Positions 1 through 6,240 of a stretch of DNA of 6,287 nt are shown piece by piece. The notes below the pieces were generated by a model. The model had not been told where the DNA came from and searched no databases. It was given only the letters and a program-made list of their open reading frames with translations. A program made the translations under genes and the position numbers. Every line of letters starts with the position of its first letter. Position 1 is the first letter of the stretch. The DNA is from Desulfocapsa sp. (GTDB taxonomy: Bacteria; Desulfobacterota; Desulfobulbia; Desulfobulbales; Desulfocapsaceae): positions 1,364 through 7,650 of the forward strand of contig JAOZLM010000102.1 in NCBI GenBank assembly GCA_029934815.1, written 5' to 3'.

Positions 1-328
1 GAAGCGGATTCTGGGTGAGTTTTGTCTGAATGAGAGATGTTTGCTGGATGTTCTGATTGTTTAGAACCTGATTGCTGGTTGTTTCAGGTAAGACAGGCAG
101 TAAAATCTCTGCAGAGACAAGTTGATCAGCTTTGCCTTCGGTTAGTTGGATTTGGGTAGTTGGAGGATTTTCCTGTTCTGTGGTGGCAGGGTTTTCCTGG
201 CCTGCTATAGCTTGTTCCAGAATAGGATTAAAATTTTCTCCTTCATTCTCAGTAGCATTACCGTTAACAGATTGTGTTTGTGCTGTCTGTTGAACTGCGA
301 CATCTGGACTAAGAAGAAATTGTTCCAT
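1..328 (-). CDS. fliK: FliK, flagellar hook-length control protein, N-terminal part (cut by window edge)
   Basis: This reading frame starts at ATG 328-326 and stays open for 109 codons to the left edge, so the 3' part is missing. FliK is an exported ruler protein that sets hook length and switches the export apparatus to filament-type substrates. The visible part begins MEQFLLSPDV and is rich in Gln, Asn, Thr, Glu and Pro, with no Cys or Trp and little predicted structure, as is usual for FliK N-termini. The conserved C-terminal FliK domain is out of view. A GGTGGAG ribosome-binding site lies just upstream, ending at the stop codon of the preceding gene, with 6 bases between stop and start. 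The identification rests on composition and on position: fliK follows the MgtE_N-type gene in fliF-to-fliK clusters such as that of Bacillus subtilis. Another low-complexity flagellar protein at this place cannot be excluded. Confidence 0.75.
   Translation of the reverse strand, partial: MEQFLLSPDVAVQQTAQTQSVNGNATENEGENFNPILEQAIAGQENPATTEQENPPTTQIQLTEGKADQLVSAEILLPVLPETTSNQVLNNQNIQQTSLIQTKLTQNPL
152..199 (-). repeat. Imperfect 24-base tandem duplication inside fliK (8-residue repeat)
   Basis: Residues 44-51 (QENPATTE) and 52-59 (QENPPTTQ) of the FliK fragment are two adjacent copies of one 8-residue unit. At DNA level both units start CAGGAAAA and share most first and second codon positions, so this looks like an old in-frame tandem duplication in a disordered segment rather than chance composition. 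Confidence 0.6.
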
Positions 329-334
329 ACCTGG

Positions 335-916
335 TCACTCCACCTTTATGGTTGTAAATGTTGTGCTGAGTTGAGATGCTGTTGCTTTATCCATTCGATC
401 AAGGATTTTAGCAGCCGCTTTTACTTTAATATTTGCAAGAAGATCAGCAGCAAGCTGTACATCTAATGCACTAAGAGCCTGCGCTGCTCTATCTGGTGAC
501 ATTTTCGCATATATAAGTCCCAGATCTTTGATTTTCTTTTGTTCTTCAATATTTTTTTCTGCCAGTAGTGTTTCAATTTTTTTCTGAACTATTCGTAATT
601 TGTCCAGTGTATCATCCAGCAGCTTGAGTTTCTTATCGGCTTCCTCTTCAAGAGTCTTTAGCTCCTTCTCTTTTAAAACCAGTACTTTTCTTTCTTCTTC
701 CAGATTGTCCCGCTCATTTTGTAGAATAGTATACAGTCTTCTTTCTTCCACAGAGCTAAATGTTGTTTTTGGGGTTATGGTTTTTGCAATTTGTTCTTTC
801 TGGACAGTTTGGGCTGGTACTTCATTTTCTTGCTTCTCGTCTTTTGCGTAGACAGAGGAGGAAAGAAAACAGAAAAGGATAAAGGGGGTAATTTTTGAAA
901 GAGATAAAACTTTCAT
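335..916 (-). CDS. MotE/YlxF/FlbB-like flagellar protein with signal sequence, coiled coil and MgtE_N-like domain
   Basis: This 193-residue protein has three parts. Residues 1-24 are a Sec-type signal peptide or signal anchor: basic start, hydrophobic core at about 9-22, possible cleavage after VYA-24. There is no lipobox around Cys16. Residues about 56-130 are a highly charged coiled coil rich in Glu, Lys and Leu. Residues about 130-192 resemble the MgtE intracellular N-domain, with the YAKMSPDRAAQAL pattern followed by LAADLL and AAAKILDRMD helices. This architecture is that of COG3334: MotE of rhizobia is a periplasmic chaperone for MotC, spirochaete FlbB is a collar/stator-assembly protein, and Bacillus YlxF sits between fliJ and fliK. 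The same position here supports a flagellar role outside the cytoplasm, probably at the stator or collar. The exact function is not established for this group, so I give no symbol. The start ATG has AGGAG 5 bases upstream (922-926), and the stop is 6 bases from fliK. Confidence 0.85.
   Translation of the reverse strand: MKVLSLSKITPFILFCFLSSSVYAKDEKQENEVPAQTVQKEQIAKTITPKTTFSSVEERRLYTILQNERDNLEEERKVLVLKEKELKTLEEEADKKLKLLDDTLDKLRIVQKKIETLLAEKNIEEQKKIKDLGLIYAKMSPDRAAQALSALDVQLAADLLANIKVKAAAKILDRMDKATASQLSTTFTTIKVE
338..344 (-). promoter_or_regulatory. Ribosome-binding site of fliK
   Basis: GGTGGAG on the minus strand lies directly before the TGA stop of the upstream gene, 9 bases from the fliK ATG at 328. 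It supports that ATG as the start, because the reading frame runs off the window and cannot be judged by length. Its place inside the upstream coding sequence implies coupled translation. Confidence 0.65.
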
Positions 917-991
917 AGGAACTCCTGAGTGGTGAGTTGTATATTGTAGACTAACGGCTCTTTTTCTGTGCCGGATAGGTCGGGAAAATTA
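917..991 (-). other. 75-base gap between fliJ and the MotE/YlxF-like gene
   Basis: This is the only intergenic stretch above 16 bases in the window. fliJ ends in a double stop (TAATAA, 994-989). A 4-base GC arm pair (CGGC at 973-970, GCCG at 958-955, 11-base loop) is present, but no T-run follows it, so it is not a convincing terminator. A TACAAT hexamer (948-943) resembles a -10 box but has no good -35 partner. The AGGAG ribosome-binding site of the downstream gene closes the gap. I see no open frame or RNA gene in it. Confidence 0.6.
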
Positions 992-1438
992 TTACTGCGC
1001 TGGTCGAGAGTGATGAAGAATAGCAATCTCGTCCAGCATATTCGCTTCTTTTTTATCGAGATATTGCTTCCAGGTTTTGTTTTGATTATCTTTTAAAGCT
1101 TGTAACACCTTATGATCACGACTTTTTGCAATCAGATGTTTACGTTTGTTTGCAACGATTTTCTTTTTTTCCTGAAGCATTTTTTTGAGGGATTTGATTG
1201 TACCATTAGAGAAATCAATTCTCTCTTCAAAGAGTGATAGTTCAGTGGCAAGCATTCCTTGTTGTTGTTTTTTCCCAAGAAGCCTTGTGAGATCCAGTAA
1301 TTCAATTTGGGCAGTCTTGATATTCCCCTCTATGTCTTTTTGTTGGGAAAGAGCCTGCATTAATTTTTGTTGGGCAAGGTCTTCTTTTCGTTTTCTTATT
1401 TTTAAAACGATATCGAGGGAAAAGGGCTTGGGGATCAT
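992..1438 (-). CDS. fliJ: FliJ, flagellar export chaperone / ATPase stalk protein
   Basis: This 148-residue protein is almost entirely alpha-helical and highly charged, with no membrane segment. Length and pattern fit FliJ (about 140-150 residues). FliJ forms an antiparallel two-helix coiled coil like the F1 gamma subunit, inserts into the FliI hexamer and contacts the FlhA export gate. Recognisable features are the N-terminal F-S-L-D-I-V-L-x-I-R pattern (residues 6-15), long heptad-like helices at about 15-60 and 75-125, and the family's C-terminal KKEANMLDEIAI segment (129-140). A LFEERIDF segment (69-76) marks the turn region. The ATG at 1438 has AAGG 6 bases upstream and lies 16 bases after the fliI stop. 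FliJ diverges strongly between species, so position next to fliI is an important part of the evidence. Confidence 0.92.
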   Translation of the reverse strand: MIPKPFSLDIVLKIRKRKEDLAQQKLMQALSQQKDIEGNIKTAQIELLDLTRLLGKKQQQGMLATELSLFEERIDFSNGTIKSLKKMLQEKKKIVANKRKHLIAKSRDHKVLQALKDNQNKTWKQYLDKKEANMLDEIAILHHSRPAQ

Positions 1439-1454
1439 GGTAAACCTTTAGTTA

Positions 1455-2810
1455 TCAGGCTCTGTCGCTTTCTCGCCTGTCTGTTCTGTCAGTGCTGTCA
1501 CCTTTTCTTTCACTGAGTAATTGCCCCATTATTTCAACCGTTTCTTTAAGAGGCGTTGTTTCGTCATAGCCCTGTTTGAGAAAGGAATCAATTGCATCAA
1601 TCTTTTTAATGGCAAAATCAATTTTGGGATTTGATCCTTCTGCGTAAGCGCCTATATTTATAAGGTCCTCGGCTTCGTTATATGTAGCCAGGACATTTCT
1701 GGCTCTTCCTGCAAGTTCGATATGTCTGGCTGATACAATTTCGCGCATAATTCTGCTCGCTGAGTTCATCACATCTATTGCAGGGTAGTGATTTTTTGCA
1801 GCAAGATCCCGGGAAAGAACAATGTGGCCATCCAAAATGGATCGCACTGAATCTGCAACCGGTTCTGTCATATCATCGCCATCAACAAGTACAGTGTAGA
1901 GTCCTGTTATTGAACCCTGACCGTGAAACCGGCCTGCACGTTCAAGTAATTTCGGAAGCGTTGCGAAAACTGAAGGTGTGTATCCTTTAGTCGTTGGAGG
2001 TTCACCAATGGCCAGGCCGATTTCACGCATAGCAGTTGCAAAACGAGTGACCGAATCCATCATTAACAGGACATTCTTTCCCTGAGCACAAAAATATTCT
2101 GCTATGGCAGTTGCTACAAATGCTCCACGCATACGTAATAATGGTGATTGATCAGAAGTAACAACTACAATTACGGATCTGGCAAGCCCTTCTTTACCCA
2201 GGTCACGTTCGATAAATTCACGTACTTCACGACCACGCTCACCAATCAGGGCGATGACATTAATATCTGCACGAGCGTATCTTGCCATCATACCCAGCAA
2301 TACACTTTTCCCAACGCCAGAACCTGCCATGATTCCCATGCGCTGGCCCATGCCACAGGTGAGTAAACCGTTAATTGCACGAATGCCCAAATCCAATGGT
2401 TCACTGATGTTTTGTCGTTCCATGGGGCCGGGTGGCAGGGAATAAATAGATTTTTCTTCATTCAAAAGGGGAGCCGGGTGACCATCGATAGGCTCTTCCA
2501 TACAATCTATTACTCTGCCCAGAAGATTAGAACCAACTTTGATAGTTGCACTGTCTTTTACCACACGTATTGTACTGCCGGGACCAAGTCCGCGAAGTTC
2601 ACCAAGTGGCATAAGCAAAGCTCTTTCTTCTTTAAAACCAACGATTTCTGCAAAAACTGTTTTAGATTTATCCAGTGGAGTTATTTCACAGAGGGAACCA
2701 ACCGTTGCATGTGGACAATGGCCTTCAATGATCAGTCCGACAATGCGTGTTACTTTGCCACGGACTTGAATGGTATGTAGAGAATCTATGGATCCGGAAA
2801 ATAAGGCCAT
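1455..2810 (-). CDS. fliI: FliI, flagellum-specific type III export ATPase
   Basis: FliI is the cytoplasmic ATPase of the flagellar export apparatus, related to the F1 beta subunit. It acts with FliH and FliJ below the FlhA gate. The 451-residue product carries an N-terminal beta-barrel domain (about 15-90, with VRGKVTRIVGLIIE), then the catalytic core. Visible motifs are Walker A AGSGVGKS (162-169, K168), the catalytic-glutamate segment IGERGREVREF (E191), Walker B NVLLMMDS (246-253, D252), DDMTEPVAD (312-320), SILDGHIVLSR (324-334) and the ATPase alpha/beta signature PAIDVMNSAS (343-352), with R353 at the likely arginine-finger position. All key residues are intact. An in-frame TAA lies 6 bases before the ATG and no alternative start follows nearby, so the start is well fixed. 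No Shine-Dalgarno sequence is visible; the fliH stop is 7 bases upstream, suggesting reinitiation. The tail after about residue 436 is a D/R-rich repeat. Confidence 0.98.
   Translation of the reverse strand: MALFSGSIDSLHTIQVRGKVTRIVGLIIEGHCPHATVGSLCEITPLDKSKTVFAEIVGFKEERALLMPLGELRGLGPGSTIRVVKDSATIKVGSNLLGRVIDCMEEPIDGHPAPLLNEEKSIYSLPPGPMERQNISEPLDLGIRAINGLLTCGMGQRMGIMAGSGVGKSVLLGMMARYARADINVIALIGERGREVREFIERDLGKEGLARSVIVVVTSDQSPLLRMRGAFVATAIAEYFCAQGKNVLLMMDSVTRFATAMREIGLAIGEPPTTKGYTPSVFATLPKLLERAGRFHGQGSITGLYTVLVDGDDMTEPVADSVRSILDGHIVLSRDLAAKNHYPAIDVMNSASRIMREIVSARHIELAGRARNVLATYNEAEDLINIGAYAEGSNPKIDFAIKKIDAIDSFLKQGYDETTPLKETVEIMGQLLSERKGDSTDRTDRRESDRA
1458..1499 (-). repeat. Degenerate 9-base repeat (GACAG core) encoding the FliI C-terminal tail
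   Basis: On the minus strand GACAG occurs at 1499-1495, 1490-1486, 1481-1477 and 1466-1462, the first three with exact 9-base spacing. It encodes successive D-S-T, D-R-T and D-R-R triplets (residues 438-446) followed by E-S-D-R-A at the very end of FliI. The tail is charged, surely disordered, and lies beyond the conserved ATPase core. Confidence 0.6.
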
Positions 2811-2817
2811 GGGTTAT

Positions 2818-3585
2818 TTATTCGGTTTTTTGTAAAGGAACAATATCTGCTGCCATAACATTATCCCTGATTACCTTAATCTGACTGGTGAGAGTGGCAT
2901 CAACCGTACAGTAGGAGGATTCAAGTTTACATCCGCCACGATCAATGGTCGTATCCGATTGGAGGATGATGTTTTCCAGACCGCTCATGGAGTCTATGAT
3001 TTCCTGTTTCTTTTTTTCTATACATTGCAGATCAGCAGGATTTATCTGGATTTGAATTTCGTCTGATTTAACAGCTAGTTGTATAGCTTCCTTTATTGTT
3101 AAAATTATCGTTTCGTCCTGTTCTGTCAGGGAGTGACGGATTATTTTTTCACTTATATCCATGACCAGTTCTTTCATTTCTGTGGTACTATTCTTAAGGA
3201 TTGTCTCACGAAGTTTGTCGAGTTCATTGCAGATGCAAAGGAAGGTATTTGTCGTGTTTTCATAATCCTCCTCTGCTTCTTTACGTCCTATATCCACACC
3301 TGACGCAAATGCTTCATTCCGAATAGCGTCAAGATCAATTTCCGGTTCAGCCGGAGCCGGGGGAGTTGAGGGAACTTCTTCAGTTACTTTTTGAGGGGGC
3401 TCTTTTGGAATATCTTCAGTAATTGATTTTTCAGGAGGTGCAATTACAGCCTCATGTACTTCTTCAACTTCCTCTTTGATTATGGATTCACCCCAAACTG
3501 CCTGGTCACCAGATTTTTCTCCTTGTGGTAGGATGGCATCAGGCTGGAAATCCTGATTCATTTTATAAAATCTAGACAAGCTCAT
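2818..3585 (-). CDS. fliH: FliH, flagellar export ATPase regulator/stator
   Basis: FliH dimerises, binds and regulates FliI, and tethers it to the C ring and export gate in the cytoplasm. I choose ATG 3585-3583 (255 residues, MSLSRFYKMN...) because AGGAAG precedes it with a 7-base spacer after AGGA. A longer in-frame TTG start at 3627 has a poor context and would overlap fliG by 56 bases. In order: a short N-terminus with the only tryptophan (W31), an acidic Pro/Glu-rich linker (about 38-83) containing a tandem repeat, the FliH-type AxxxGxxxGxxxA helix motif (A92, G96, G100, A104), a helical middle (about 110-172), and the C-terminal FliI-binding domain with IQINPADL (180-187) and the family pattern D-R-G-G-C-K-L-E-S (215-223). 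It overlaps fliG by 14 bases and is followed by fliI after 7 bases. Confidence 0.95.
   Translation of the reverse strand: MSLSRFYKMNQDFQPDAILPQGEKSGDQAVWGESIIKEEVEEVHEAVIAPPEKSITEDIPKEPPQKVTEEVPSTPPAPAEPEIDLDAIRNEAFASGVDIGRKEAEEDYENTTNTFLCICNELDKLRETILKNSTTEMKELVMDISEKIIRHSLTEQDETIILTIKEAIQLAVKSDEIQIQINPADLQCIEKKKQEIIDSMSGLENIILQSDTTIDRGGCKLESSYCTVDATLTSQIKVIRDNVMAADIVPLQKTE
3364..3438 (-). repeat. Imperfect tandem duplication in the FliH Pro/Glu linker
   Basis: Residues 50-62 (PPEKSITEDIPKE) and 63-74 (PPQKVTEEVPST) of FliH share the pattern P-P-(E/Q)-K-x-T-E-(D/E)-(I/V)-P, and a further PP follows. The units are 39 and 36 bases, so one codon has been gained or lost between them. The segment lies in the disordered linker between the N-terminus and the glycine-repeat helix. 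Confidence 0.55.
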
Positions 3586-4576
3586 CGCCGCTTCCTGTTC
3601 CAAGTACGAGTTTACCTTCTTCTTCAAGTTTCATGGCAATCTTAACAATGGATTGCTGCATGGCTTCTACTTCTGACAAACGTACAGGGCCCATGGCTTC
3701 CAGATCATCACGGATCATATCAGCTGCACGGGCAGACATATTCGCAAAAACCTTCTCCTGCATTTCATCAGATGCAGTTTTCAGAGCCATTGTCAGTGAA
3801 TCGTTATTTACTTCACGCAGAATCATCTGCAGTGAACGACCGTCAAGGGTCGTGAGGTTTTCAAAGGTAAACATGCGCTTACGAATTTCTTCAACCATAT
3901 CAGGATCGGTCTCTTCAATATCTTCGAGAATTTCAGAATCCATAGCGTTTTGCATGTTGTTAAGGATATCTACAACCTTATCAAGGCCACCAATCAGACT
4001 CTGTGCTTTGCTTCCCACAATACCAATCTCCCGATGCAGTGCATCTTCAATTTTGGTGATAACTTCAGGCGATACTTTTTCGATTTTTGCGATTCGATAG
4101 ACAACATCAGCCCGCATTTCTTCCGGCAAATGAGCCAGAATTTCACTGGCATGCACAGTATGTTGTGTAGAAAGTACAAGAGAGACGGTTTGTGGATGTT
4201 CTTCTGCAAGGAGGCCAGCAACCATTATCGGTTGCATACGCGAAATAGTCTCTAAGGGGCGTGTTTCCATGCCAGATACAAGCTGATCCATCAGGTCTGC
4301 TGAGCGCTGTTCACCCTCGAGTGCAGAAATAGCCTTTTGGGCAAATTGATTTCCTTTAATAAAGAGACCTGCGAATTGTCTTTTTGATTCGGCAAAATCA
4401 TTAAAGACGGTTTCTTTTACATCTTCTGGTATGTGATTTATGGTAGCGATGGTCCGGGTTACCTGTCCGATTTCCTCATCACTCAACTCTTCAAATATTT
4501 TCGCAGAGGCTTCTTCTCCAAGGCACATGAGAAGTACAGCTGCTTTGTCAATTCCTGTGAGGTTGTCAAAACTCAT
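3572..4576 (-). CDS. fliG: FliG, flagellar motor switch / rotor protein
   Basis: FliG forms the top of the cytoplasmic C ring: its N-domain binds the FliF tail, its middle domain binds FliM, and its C-domain meets the stator to generate torque. The 334-residue product has the usual length and three-domain plan: N-domain about 7-107 (GIDKAAVLLMCLG), middle domain about 115-192 with the EHPQT motif (126-130), a Gly-Gly hinge (196-197), the MFTFEN motif (235-240) and C-domain to about 325. The five torque-helix charges known from E. coli FliG (K264, R281, D288, D289, R297) all have counterparts: K266, R283, D290, D291, R299. This indicates a standard rotor surface. It starts 2 bases after the fliF stop, with GAAGGG (4587-4582) as ribosome-binding site inside the fliF end, so the two are translationally coupled. 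Its last 14 bases overlap fliH. Confidence 0.98.
   Translation of the reverse strand: MSFDNLTGIDKAAVLLMCLGEEASAKIFEELSDEEIGQVTRTIATINHIPEDVKETVFNDFAESKRQFAGLFIKGNQFAQKAISALEGEQRSADLMDQLVSGMETRPLETISRMQPIMVAGLLAEEHPQTVSLVLSTQHTVHASEILAHLPEEMRADVVYRIAKIEKVSPEVITKIEDALHREIGIVGSKAQSLIGGLDKVVDILNNMQNAMDSEILEDIEETDPDMVEEIRKRMFTFENLTTLDGRSLQMILREVNNDSLTMALKTASDEMQEKVFANMSARAADMIRDDLEAMGPVRLSEVEAMQQSIVKIAMKLEEEGKLVLGTGSGDELV
3591..3596 (-). promoter_or_regulatory. Ribosome-binding site of fliH inside fliG
   Basis: AGGAAG on the minus strand lies within the last codons of fliG, with 7 bases between AGGA and ATG 3585. It decides the fliH start in favour of this ATG over the upstream TTG at 3627 and the downstream ATG at 3561, which has only an A/T-rich leader with no purine-rich G stretch. 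Confidence 0.7.
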
Positions 4577-4578
4577 AG

Positions 4579-6240
4579 TTACCCTTCATTTATCCAGTTT
4601 TTAATAATATAGGCGGTTGGTACCTGGTTTCGCATAACTTCATGTCTGATGGTGAGTACAGATTCAGGTATGATATCTTCTTCACCTTCATCAATGCTAT
4701 CTTCTAGCTTGGCACGTTCTTTGGCCATTTTCAATTCTTCAGCGGCTTGTTCGATTTCGGTAATACGATCGTTGTGTTTAGTCACGTCAGTCTTCATTGT
4801 CTTAATAATTGGTCTAATAAGAAGGAAATAGAAGAGCAGGGTGCCAAAGGACAGCAGGCCAATCTTAACAAGTGGCAGATATTCGTAGAGAAGATTTGTC
4901 GGCATTGATTCTGCCAGTAATTCCTCTTCTGGTTTTTCCATAAATGGCATGGAGGTCATACTGATGACATCACCTCTTGTCTTTTCAAGTCCAAGGGCAC
5001 TTGCAATCATAGTCTCGATGGATTTTAACTCTTCTTCATTCCTGGTTTCCGTTGTGACGTCACTTTCCTCATCTTTGGCAGGAATAACTCTGTCTGCAAC
5101 TAAAACAGAGACTGAAAGCGATTTGATGGTGCCAACAGGTAGAATAGTTTTTGAAACTGTTTTGCTGATTTCAAAATTTGTTGTTCGTGAAGACTTATTA
5201 GATGAGGGGCCGGACCCGGTTTGACCAGCACCGGGTCCCTGCAGATTCGATTCAACACCAGGGATACCGCCAGCACCACTCGAACCAGTGCTCTCTGTTT
5301 GAGACTGTTCACTTCTGATTACCGGCTCTTCACCGTCAAACAGTTCTTCTGTTTTTTCTACTTTTGAAAAATCAAGATTAGCAGTTACACGCACCATGGC
5401 CTTTCCGTAACCCATGGTTTTATCTAAAAGATCCTGGGCGCGTTTTTCTAGTCTGCGTTCCATTTCCTGTTGATACAGAAGCATATCAACTGAAAACCGC
5501 TGGTCGTCATTTTCCTGTCTTGTTCCTTCAAGCACCTTGCCTTGGCTGTTGATAACAGTGACTTCGTCAGGTGTAAGGCCTTCAACAGCACCGGAAACAA
5601 GATGAATAATGCCCTGAACCTGTTCTTTGTTGAGATCTTTCCCTTTGCCAAGGTTTACAATAATAGATGCAGTGGCAGCTTTCTGCTGGTTTTTAAAGAG
5701 TCTTTTTTCAGGTAAGGCCAGGTGGACTCGTGTATTTTCAACAGGGTCAAGAGAAGTAATTGTTCTTGCAAGCTCTCCTTGCAGAGCACGGGTGTAATTA
5801 ACTTTCTGAACAAAATCTGTGAGAGCAAAAGATTGTTTGTCAAAGACTTCAAACCCCACACCGCCGCCTGAGGGTATGCCGCTTGAAGCTAAATCTAAAC
5901 GTGTTTCATAGAGTTGCTCTGCAGGAATCCAGATATTCTTACCATTATTTTTAAGTTGATAATCAACACGCTCGCCTTTAAGCCAGGTAACAACGGATCC
6001 TGCATCCTTTGGACTGAGGTTTGCGTACAATAATTGATATGATGCAGTTCTTGCCTGAATAATAATTATGGTAAAAATGGCTACAGAGATTACAGCCACA
6101 GCAGCCAGAGCAGCTTTTTTAGAAGTTGGCCATTCTTTAAGAACGGCCAACAAATTCTTTCGCTCAGGAATTTCGATTTCTTTTTCCTGCTCTGCTTCTA
6201 TTTCAGCATTATCAGTTTGAGCTATGTTCTCTTCAGCCAT
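4579..6240 (-). CDS. fliF: FliF, flagellar MS-ring protein
   Basis: FliF builds the MS ring in the inner membrane, the base on which the rod, C ring and export gate assemble. The 553-residue protein shows a short acidic cytoplasmic N-terminus, transmembrane helix 1 (about 43-62), a periplasmic YscJ/FliF domain (about 65-230, with YANLSPKDAG, SGIPSGGGVGFEVFD and RVHLALPEKRLF), a FliF C-terminal periplasmic domain (about 250-435) interrupted by a Gly/Ser-rich loop (317-350), transmembrane helix 2 (about 455-477) and a charged cytoplasmic tail. The extreme C-terminus (QVPTAYIIKNWINEG, 539-553) matches the FliG-binding helix of the family, with the conserved Trp at 549. Length is within the normal range (about 530-570). 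ATG 6240 has AGGA 7 bases upstream, placed in a small hairpin loop. FliG follows after 2 bases. Confidence 0.98.
   Translation of the reverse strand: MAEENIAQTDNAEIEAEQEKEIEIPERKNLLAVLKEWPTSKKAALAAVAVISVAIFTIIIIQARTASYQLLYANLSPKDAGSVVTWLKGERVDYQLKNNGKNIWIPAEQLYETRLDLASSGIPSGGGVGFEVFDKQSFALTDFVQKVNYTRALQGELARTITSLDPVENTRVHLALPEKRLFKNQQKAATASIIVNLGKGKDLNKEQVQGIIHLVSGAVEGLTPDEVTVINSQGKVLEGTRQENDDQRFSVDMLLYQQEMERRLEKRAQDLLDKTMGYGKAMVRVTANLDFSKVEKTEELFDGEEPVIRSEQSQTESTGSSGAGGIPGVESNLQGPGAGQTGSGPSSNKSSRTTNFEISKTVSKTILPVGTIKSLSVSVLVADRVIPAKDEESDVTTETRNEEELKSIETMIASALGLEKTRGDVISMTSMPFMEKPEEELLAESMPTNLLYEYLPLVKIGLLSFGTLLFYFLLIRPIIKTMKTDVTKHNDRITEIEQAAEELKMAKERAKLEDSIDEGEEDIIPESVLTIRHEVMRNQVPTAYIIKNWINEG

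Noticed and set aside
146..466. 106-codon plus-strand frame crossing the fliK/MotE-like junction
   Set aside because: It lies opposite two real genes, is Cys/Phe-rich without domain pattern, and has no convincing ribosome-binding site. It is a shadow frame.
917..926. AGGA..TCCT palindrome around the ribosome-binding site of the MotE-like gene
   Set aside because: The self-complementary core leaves only 3 pairs with a 4-base loop, too weak to hide the ribosome-binding site.
955..974. Sigma-54-like -24 element (CGGCAC on the minus strand) and GC arm pair in the 75-base gap
   Set aside because: The GG is not followed by GC at the required spacing (the -12 position reads AAGAG), so it fails as a sigma-54 promoter. 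The 4-bp arms with an 11-base loop and no T-run fail as a terminator.
2412..2780. Overlapping plus-strand frames (122 and 76 codons) opposite the fliI 5' part
   Set aside because: They are antisense to the conserved FliI N-terminal domain and mutually overlapping in different frames, with no family resemblance.
3586..3627. TTG start at 3627 giving a 14-residue longer FliH
   Set aside because: The extra residues (starting M/L-K-K-K-V) merely mirror fliG codons, there is no suitably spaced ribosome-binding site, and the ATG at 3585 has a good one.
3633..4100. 155-codon open frame on the plus strand opposite fliG
   Set aside because: It is antisense to the strongly conserved middle and C-terminal domains of FliG, has a Ser/Ile/Arg-rich composition typical of reverse-frame translation, and matches no family I know. 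It is a shadow frame.
5190..5290. Gly/Ser/Pro-rich segment of FliF as a possible insertion
   Set aside because: A flexible low-complexity loop at this point of the second periplasmic domain is normal for FliF; the flanking family motifs are continuous and in frame.
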